Shown piece after piece: positions 28,896 to 35,031 of a DNA stretch of 35,031 nucleotides. The stretch is from an uncultured Pseudoflavonifractor sp. (lineage in GTDB: Bacteria > Bacillota > Clostridia > Oscillospirales > Oscillospiraceae): contig CANRZY010000010.1 of NCBI GenBank assembly GCA_947644625.1, positions 1 through 35,031 of the forward strand, in the 5' to 3' direction. The notes under the pieces are model-generated. The model had not been told where the DNA came from, did not search any database, and saw nothing but the letters and a program-made list of their open reading frames with translations. Each line of letters starts with the position of its first letter. The first letter of the stretch is position 1. The position numbers and the translations under genes were made by a program.

Positions 28896-28953
28896 AACAG
28901 CGACAAAAAAGACCCGGTATCCCTTCGGATACCGGGTCTTTTTTGTCGCTGTT
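28896..28953. terminator. Bidirectional terminator, 27-bp perfect inverted repeat
   Basis: AACAGCGACAAAAAAGACCCGGTATCC cttc GGATACCGGGTCTTTTTTGTCGCTGTT between convergent proA and the flavoprotein gene. Confidence 0.93.
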
Positions 28954-28972
28954 TCAGAAAAGAGAGCTTCGC

Positions 28973-31063
28973 TTATTTCGCGTTGTCGGCAGCGTTGGCT
29001 CCGGCGATCCGGCCAAAGACAACGATGTCGGCCACGGCGTTGCCACCCAGACGGTTGGCGCCGTGGACGCCTCCGGTGATCTCGCCGGCAGCGTACAGGT
29101 TGCCAATGGCGGCGCCGTCGGCGTTCAGGACCTCAGCCTCGGTGTTGATCACCACACCACCCATGGTGTGATGGATACCCGGAGCGATCTTCACGGCGTA
29201 ATAGGGGGCCTGATCCAGAGGATTGGCAAAACTGGTACGGCCAAACTCGGCGTCCTTCTTGTCAGCCACGCACTTGTTCCAGGCATTCATGGTTTTGGCA
29301 ACCTCAGCCTCGGAAGCGCCAATGGCCTTCCCCAGCTCCTCATAGGTGTCTCCCTGGACCATGTAGCCTTTCTTGATGTAGCCCTGAATGACGGCAGAAG
29401 CGTCCACCATCTTCTGATCCACTACCAGCCAAGCAGCGCCGCCGGTCTGAGCCAGCTCAGCGGCAGAAACGGCGTCACGGGTGCCCACCTCGTCGGTGAA
29501 ACGCTTCCCCTCCTGGTTAAGGAGGATGGCGCCGTCGCCACGGAGGCCTTCGGTGATCAGAGCGGAAGTCTTCTGCTCCACGGTGGGGTGAATCTGGATC
29601 TGATCCATGTCACGGACAGCGGCGCCCACAGCCTGGGCCATCTTGATACCGTCACCGGTACAGCCGGGGGCGTTGGTGGTGACAAAGCCCTTCAGGGAGG
29701 GCTTCATCTCGGCGACCATGTCCAGATTGCCGCCGAAGCCGCCGGTGGCCAGAACCACGCTCTTGGCGTTGACGGTGAGACCGGTGGCGGACGCCTTCAC
29801 GCCCACCGCCTTGTCGCCGTCCATGATGATCTCATCCACGGGGGTGTCAAAAACGATCTCCACTCCGGCGTCCTTGCAGGCCTGCTCCAGCACGGGCACC
29901 AGATAGGAACCTACAGCCACGGACTTGCCCTCGGCATTCACGGGACGATGGCAGCGCTTGACAGAAGCGCCGCCCAGAGAGGCCACATCATGGAGAGTCC
30001 CGTTAATGGAGTCGATCCACTTGATACCGTCGGCAGAGTTCTTAGCCAGAGTCTCCACCAGCTTCAGGTCGTTGACGCACTTGCCGCCTACCATGGTGTC
30101 CAGCATGAAGAGGTTGGCGGAGTCAAAATACCCCTTGGATCCGGCGCTCTTCCAGTCGTCATACTCCTTCTGGACAGTCTTTACCAGATCAGCCAGCTGG
30201 GGATAAGCCTCAGCATCCTTAAGCATCTTCTGCACACCGGCATCCTCGCCGAAGCTGTTGCTATCCTGCCACTCAGTATCAGCGGCGTTCATACCACCGG
30301 TGGACTTGGTGGTGTTGCCGCCCACCATGCTCAGCTTCTCCAGCAGGATAACCTTCTTACCAGCCTTGGCGGCAGTAATGGCGGCGGTCATGCCGGCTCC
30401 GCCGGCGCCCACGACCACCACATCGGCGTCCTTGGTTTCAGGAGCGTTGGTATTGGTGTTAGAGCCGCCGGGAACCAGAGTCTCGGGATCCACACCGGCG
30501 GACTTCAGAGCATTCTCCACAGCCTCCAAGATACCCTTGCTGGCAAAGGTAGCGGCGGTGATGGTGTCCACCTTGGTGGACTGAGCCTCTACGATCTTGG
30601 CGGGGAGCTTCTCAATGGCGGGAGTTCCGATACCCGGAGTCTCGCTGTTCTCAGTGACCTCCACCTTCTCGATCCGGGTGTCGGACAGGGTGACGGCTAC
30701 CTTGATGGTGCCTCCAAAACCCTGACCCTCGCCGGTATAAGTACCGGCCTTAAAGCCGGCAGCGGGAGTGGCGGGAAGGGTGATCTTGTCGCTGGTGAGC
30801 TCGGCCACACCGACGCTCTCCTTATCCCAGTTTACCTGGATGCCCAGCAATTCGCTGAGATAGCGAAGAGGCACATAGGTGGCGCCGTCATAGGCGAACA
30901 CCTCGGCGGGGGTCCCATCCGACTTTGTGGGAGTGACGGTCTGGCCGTTGATGCTCATGTCCATGGGGGTGACGGAGATCTGCTTCTCCGTTCCGGCGGC
31001 CACAGCGGCCGTTCCCAGGACCATGACAAAGGCCAGGGCTAGAGCAGTGATCCTTTTCTTCAT
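28973..31063 (-). CDS. Secreted FMN-bind/FAD_binding_2 flavoprotein reductase, fumarate-reductase (flavocytochrome c)-like, with copper-amine-oxidase-N-like stalk domain
   Basis: Signal peptide MKKRITALALAFVMVLGTAAVAAG; stalk SINGQTVTP...YVPLRYLSELLGI; FMN-bind with DTITAAT; FAD domain VVVVGAGGAGMTAAITAAKAGKKVILLEK; IQIHPTV, TRDAVS, HHTMGG, HGANRLGGN. Confidence 0.92.
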   Translation of the reverse strand: MKKRITALALAFVMVLGTAAVAAGTEKQISVTPMDMSINGQTVTPTKSDGTPAEVFAYDGATYVPLRYLSELLGIQVNWDKESVGVAELTSDKITLPATPAAGFKAGTYTGEGQGFGGTIKVAVTLSDTRIEKVEVTENSETPGIGTPAIEKLPAKIVEAQSTKVDTITAATFASKGILEAVENALKSAGVDPETLVPGGSNTNTNAPETKDADVVVVGAGGAGMTAAITAAKAGKKVILLEKLSMVGGNTTKSTGGMNAADTEWQDSNSFGEDAGVQKMLKDAEAYPQLADLVKTVQKEYDDWKSAGSKGYFDSANLFMLDTMVGGKCVNDLKLVETLAKNSADGIKWIDSINGTLHDVASLGGASVKRCHRPVNAEGKSVAVGSYLVPVLEQACKDAGVEIVFDTPVDEIIMDGDKAVGVKASATGLTVNAKSVVLATGGFGGNLDMVAEMKPSLKGFVTTNAPGCTGDGIKMAQAVGAAVRDMDQIQIHPTVEQKTSALITEGLRGDGAILLNQEGKRFTDEVGTRDAVSAAELAQTGGAAWLVVDQKMVDASAVIQGYIKKGYMVQGDTYEELGKAIGASEAEVAKTMNAWNKCVADKKDAEFGRTSFANPLDQAPYYAVKIAPGIHHTMGGVVINTEAEVLNADGAAIGNLYAAGEITGGVHGANRLGGNAVADIVVFGRIAGANAADNAK

Positions 31064-31078
31064 GGTATTCTCTCCTTA
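30485..31078. repeat. Near-identical direct repeat, copy A (5' module of reductase 1)
   Basis: Aligns without gaps to 32677-33270 (offset 2192); by eye only ~5 substitutions, all near the ends and apparently synonymous. Confidence 0.93.
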
Positions 31079-31216
31079 CACATATACTTTTTGGTTGTCC
31101 CAAAAGCAAGCGTAATTATACAGCCTTTTTCCTCGTTTGTAAATTCTTTCACAAAAAGTTTTTTCTCTTTTTTCCTCCCCATTTCTTCCCTCCTTCTTTT
31201 CCCCGATCCCAAAATG

Positions 31217-31257
31217 GCAAAAAGAGCCCGGCGGGTTTCCCGCCGGGCTCTTTTTGC
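31217..31257. terminator. Terminator downstream of the second flavoprotein gene
   Basis: GCAAAAAGAGCCCGGCGGG ttt CCCGCCGGGCTCTTTTTGC. Confidence 0.92.
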
Positions 31258-31305
31258 TCTGAAAATTTGTACCGCTTTCCCTTTTGACACTCTCTCCGGG
31301 CCATC

Positions 31306-33255
31306 CTACTTGGCAGCGGTCCCGGCGCTGGTCCCGGCGATCCTACCATAGGTAATGGCGCAGCATACAGCGGATACGCCGTCGTGGACGCCGCCAGTCA
31401 CCTCACCGGCGGCATAGAGGCCGGTGATGGGAATTTCGCTCTTGTTCAGGACCTGGGCGTTTTCATTGATCCGAAGGCCGCCCGCAGTGGTATGGACGTT
31501 GGGGGTCACTCGGACCGCCCAGAAGGGGCCGTTCTGAATGGGGGCGGTCATGGAGCCGGTGCGGCCGAAGGAGGCATCGCTACCCTTGGACACATAGCCG
31601 TTCCACTCCTCCACGGTGGCGGAGAGAGCGGCGGCGGGCACGTTGATAGCTTTAGCCAGTTCCTCCACAGTGGCCGCAGAGAAATAGTCCCCCTCCACAA
31701 GGTACATGGACATCTTCTCTTTCCCGGCAGTCATGGCGGCGTCGTCCATAACGTACCAGTAGTACTTCTCCGCCCGGTTCTCATTGACGGTCACATGGGC
31801 ATCCTCGCCGGGGACAAAGATGGTATCGGAGGTATTGGTCTCGTTCATAAACCGCACACCGTCTTGAGAAACGGCAATGGCGTTAGATACGCCGCCCGGC
31901 AGATTGGGGCGCACCCGCATGACCTCCATATTCTCCAGGTCAGCGCCCACAGCGATGCCCATGACGATGCCGTCGCCCTGGCTTCCGGGGGAGGAATTGG
32001 TCCCAAAGCCCTTGAGGCGGGGATCGTACTGAGCCACCATGTCGTTGTTGGATGCAAAGTTGCCGGTGGCAATAACCACGCTCTTGGCGTGGATCACATA
32101 CTGGGTTCCGTTTTCCACATTGACGGCCATAGCCCCGGTGACGGCGCCGTTCTCCGTAAGTAGCTGTGTACCGCGGGTGCTGAGCATAACGGGAATGTTC
32201 CGCTTTTCCAGTTCGGCGATCATGGGCTGCACAATGTTCTGGCCCGCGCTGCCCGTGGAGGGACGGTGGGCCCGGTTTACGGGGCTGCCGTGTCCGGCTA
32301 CCTGAGCGCTCATGTCAGCGCCCAGATCGGCCAGGAAATCCACAGCCGCTACAGACTGCTGGGTCATGACAGTGAGCAAATTGGGGTTACGGTAGGTAAT
32401 ACCCCTGGAGCGGATAAACGCCTCGAAGTCCTCAGGCTTATCGTGGATCCCGTTGGCCTCCTGAAACCGGGTTCCCGCCGCCTCAATGCCGCCGCCCGCG
32501 CGGCCTGTATCGCCGCCCAAGAAGGACATCCACTCAACAAGCAGGACCTTGGCCCCCGCATTGTTCGCCTCCAAAGCGGCGGACATACCGGCTCCTCCGC
32601 CGCCGATAACCAAAACGTCGGTAGTAAGTTCTTCAGTCTTCGCCTCACCGACGCCGGTATTGGGCTTCAGGGCGGCGGGATCCACACCGGCGGACTTCAG
32701 AGCGTTCTCCACAGCCTCCAGGATACCCTTGCTGGCAAAGGTAGCGGCGGTGATGGTGTCCACCTTGGTGGACTGAGCCTCTACGATCTTGGCGGGGAGC
32801 TTCTCAATGGCGGGAGTTCCGATACCCGGAGTCTCGCTGTTCTCAGTGACCTCCACCTTCTCGATCCGGGTGTCGGACAGGGTGACGGCTACCTTGATGG
32901 TGCCTCCAAAACCCTGACCCTCGCCGGTATAAGTACCGGCCTTAAAGCCGGCAGCGGGAGTGGCGGGAAGGGTGATCTTGTCGCTGGTGAGCTCGGCCAC
33001 ACCGACGCTCTCCTTATCCCAGTTTACCTGGATGCCCAGCAATTCGCTGAGATAGCGAAGAGGCACATAGGTGGCGCCGTCATAGGCGAACACCTCGGCG
33101 GGGGTCCCATCCGACTTTGTGGGAGTGACGGTCTGGCCGTTGATGCTCATGTCCATGGGGGTGACGGAGATCTGCTTCTCCGTTCCGGCGGCCACAGCGG
33201 CCGTCCCCAGAACCATGACAAAGGCCAGGGCTAGAGCGGTGATCCTTTTCTTCAT
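31306..33255 (-). CDS. Secreted FMN-bind/FAD_binding_2 flavoprotein with diverged active site
   Basis: N-terminal ~195 aa identical to the preceding paralog. FAD domain VLVIGGGGAGMSAALEANNAGAKVLLVE; carries MRVRPNL, NTSDT and HDGVSAVCC where the paralogs have IQ[IL]HP, RD and HG.NRLGGN. Confidence 0.9.
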   Translation of the reverse strand: MKKRITALALAFVMVLGTAAVAAGTEKQISVTPMDMSINGQTVTPTKSDGTPAEVFAYDGATYVPLRYLSELLGIQVNWDKESVGVAELTSDKITLPATPAAGFKAGTYTGEGQGFGGTIKVAVTLSDTRIEKVEVTENSETPGIGTPAIEKLPAKIVEAQSTKVDTITAATFASKGILEAVENALKSAGVDPAALKPNTGVGEAKTEELTTDVLVIGGGGAGMSAALEANNAGAKVLLVEWMSFLGGDTGRAGGGIEAAGTRFQEANGIHDKPEDFEAFIRSRGITYRNPNLLTVMTQQSVAAVDFLADLGADMSAQVAGHGSPVNRAHRPSTGSAGQNIVQPMIAELEKRNIPVMLSTRGTQLLTENGAVTGAMAVNVENGTQYVIHAKSVVIATGNFASNNDMVAQYDPRLKGFGTNSSPGSQGDGIVMGIAVGADLENMEVMRVRPNLPGGVSNAIAVSQDGVRFMNETNTSDTIFVPGEDAHVTVNENRAEKYYWYVMDDAAMTAGKEKMSMYLVEGDYFSAATVEELAKAINVPAAALSATVEEWNGYVSKGSDASFGRTGSMTAPIQNGPFWAVRVTPNVHTTAGGLRINENAQVLNKSEIPITGLYAAGEVTGGVHDGVSAVCCAITYGRIAGTSAGTAAK

Positions 33256-33270
33256 GGTATTCTCTCCTTA
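32677..33270. repeat. Near-identical direct repeat, copy B (5' module of reductase 2)
   Basis: See copy A at 30485-31078. Confidence 0.93.
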
Positions 33271-33375
33271 TACTTTTATTTTTCGAGCCCCGTTATTATG
33301 GACAACTTTATTATACATGGTATAGCTTTATTTGTAAATTGTTTCTAATGAAAATTGAACTCTTTTGGCAATGGT

Positions 33376-33409
33376 AAAAAAACCCGGCGGAGAAACTCTC
33401 CGCCGGGCT
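33376..33409. terminator. Terminator downstream of the third flavoprotein gene
   Basis: CCCGGCGGAGA aac TCTCCGCCGGG; the 5' A-run provides a U-tract in the minus-strand transcript. Confidence 0.85.
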
Positions 33410-33438
33410 CCCAGTCTTGCTTTCTATAAACGCTTTTC

Positions 33439-35031
33439 TTACTTGCCAGCGGCAGCGTTGGCGCCGGCAGCACGGCCAAAGGTCATGCAGTCGGCGATGG
33501 CGTTACCTCCCAGACGGTTTTCCCCGTGGATACCGCCGGTGACCTCGCCCGCAGCGTAAAGGCCCTTGATAACCTTGCCGTCCTTGTTCAGTACCTGGGT
33601 GTCGGTGTTGATCTCCAGACCGCCCATAGTGTGGTGGACGGTGGGCACCTTCTTACAGGCATACCAGGGACCGGTGGTGATCTCCTGATCCGTTGTCCTG
33701 GCCTTAAAGCCCAACTCGTCCTCCTTCTCTCCGCGAACAACGGAATTGTAGGTGTCAATGGAGGCCTGGAGCTTGCCGGCGTCCATACCGGTCTTCTGGG
33801 CAAGCTCGGCAATGGTGTCAGCCTCCACCACAACGCCCTGGCTCACCATACCGGCGATGGTCCCGCCGTAAGCGTCCACCCAGTCACGGCTGGGGAAACG
33901 GACGCTGTTCACCACGATCCAGTAGGTCTGCTGCTCCTGATCCAGGATGGCCTGGGCCAGAGTGTCACGGCCGGCGTTTTCATTGACGAAGCGGTCGCCG
34001 TTGATGTTGACGAAAATGCGGCTGTGGCTGGAGGTACGGATGTTCTCCATAAGGCCCGTGGCGGGAGTGCCGCAGGGATGGAGCTGAATGTCGGACATGC
34101 CGATCACGTTGGCTCCCACGGCCTGGGCCATCTTAATGCCGTCGCCCTGAGCGGAGAGGGCCATGTTGGTGCAGCCCAGCTTGGTCACGTCCACATGCTT
34201 CCACACACCGGTGTTGGACTCACCCAGAAGCTCCTTGTTGGAGCCGAAGCCGCCGGTGGCGATAACGACGCCCTTCTTGGCGTTGACGGTCACGCTCTCG
34301 CCCTGCTTGCCGGTGGCCTTCACGCCGGTGACGGCGCTATTTTTGGTCAGCAGCTCCTCGGCGGTGGTACCGGTGAGAATGGTCACGTTGTCCATGTCGC
34401 CCAGGACCTTCTCAAAAACCTGGATATAGCAGTTGCCGGACTTCATGGCGGCGGGATAATGGCTGCGGGTTCCGAGAGAGCCGGTGGCGGAGTCAATGGT
34501 GTCGCTGAACTTCACGCCCACGTCCTCCAACCATTCCACAGCAGCCATGGAATTTTCGCACAGATACTTGATCAGATCCATGTTGCCGGTGGAATGTCCG
34601 CCGGTGTAAGTAGTATCGATGAAGGTCTCCACAGAGTCTTCGATCCCCTGGGCCTTCTGGCGCTTGGGGTCCACGGCGTTAAGAGCGCCCTCGGACACAT
34701 TGGTGGAGCCGCCCAGAATGTCCAGCTTTTCCACCACGATAACCTTGGCTCCGGTCTGAGCGGCGGAAACAGCGGCGGCAAGGCCCGCTCCGCCGCCGCC
34801 GACTACGACCACATCCGCGTCGTACACGGCGTCCTTAGCTTCAGCCTTGGCGGGAGCCTTGGTCAGCTCGGTGGTGTCAATGCCGGCGTCCTTCAGAGCC
34901 TGGATAGCGCCCCGCTTGACGGCGGCGCTGGTAACGGAAGCGCCGGTAATGGAGTCGCAGGCCAGGCTCTGGGTCTCCACGATGCGCTGGGCCATCTTTT
35001 CAATGGCCACCTTGCCCACGCCGATGGTCTC
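33439..35031 (-). CDS. FMN-bind/FAD_binding_2 flavoprotein reductase (N-terminus beyond window end)
   Basis: FMN-bind C-terminal part with DSITGAS; VVVVGGGGAGLAAAVSAAQTGAKVIVVEK; IQLHPCG, AGRDTLAQ, HHTMGG, HGENRLGGN. The frame continues past 35031; the 35019 ORF start is an internal GTG. Confidence 0.9.
   Translation of the reverse strand, partial: ETIGVGKVAIEKMAQRIVETQSLACDSITGASVTSAAVKRGAIQALKDAGIDTTELTKAPAKAEAKDAVYDADVVVVGGGGAGLAAAVSAAQTGAKVIVVEKLDILGGSTNVSEGALNAVDPKRQKAQGIEDSVETFIDTTYTGGHSTGNMDLIKYLCENSMAAVEWLEDVGVKFSDTIDSATGSLGTRSHYPAAMKSGNCYIQVFEKVLGDMDNVTILTGTTAEELLTKNSAVTGVKATGKQGESVTVNAKKGVVIATGGFGSNKELLGESNTGVWKHVDVTKLGCTNMALSAQGDGIKMAQAVGANVIGMSDIQLHPCGTPATGLMENIRTSSHSRIFVNINGDRFVNENAGRDTLAQAILDQEQQTYWIVVNSVRFPSRDWVDAYGGTIAGMVSQGVVVEADTIAELAQKTGMDAGKLQASIDTYNSVVRGEKEDELGFKARTTDQEITTGPWYACKKVPTVHHTMGGLEINTDTQVLNKDGKVIKGLYAAGEVTGGIHGENRLGGNAIADCMTFGRAAGANAAAGK

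Noticed and set aside
28718-31042. 774-aa + strand ORF (and 32266-33234)
   Set aside because: Antisense to the flavoprotein reductases; the repeated shadow peptide merely mirrors the duplicated 594-bp module.

Overview
The window is a GC-rich, mostly housekeeping segment of a Clostridia/Oscillospiraceae-like chromosome (lineage inferred from gene content and style; no search was run). From left to right it carries: argS (3' end off-window), a DUF1934 gene and murI (-); a conserved hypothetical and a rhomboid protease (+); a divergent Cys-rich / ribbon-helix-helix pair; a DUF1846 protein and a lipoprotein (-); a DUF4358 - MBOAT - DHHW polysaccharide O-acetylation cassette (+); a NagZ-like GH3 enzyme, RNase R and SecG, a second paralogous lipoprotein, a PepV-type dipeptidase and a YheO/DauR-like regulator (-); glutamine-dependent NAD synthetase and a small HTH protein (+); a ~600-bp non-coding, heavily structured intergenic region; eno-gpmI-tpiA-pgk-trmL (-); proB-proA (+); and a tandem array of three secreted FMN-bind/FAD flavoprotein reductases (-), the last cut by the window edge. 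Strongest leads: (1) two adjacent flavoprotein reductases share a ~594-bp near-identical 5' module (signal peptide, stalk domain, FMN-bind domain) fused to strongly diverged FAD catalytic domains, and the middle paralog lacks several canonical fumarate-reductase active-site residues; (2) a 21-bp tandem repeat inserted in frame in RNase R matches an intergenic palindromic repeat found elsewhere in the window; (3) the 20.16-20.70 kb intergenic block is a mosaic of hairpins that looks like a dispersed repeat or structured RNA.
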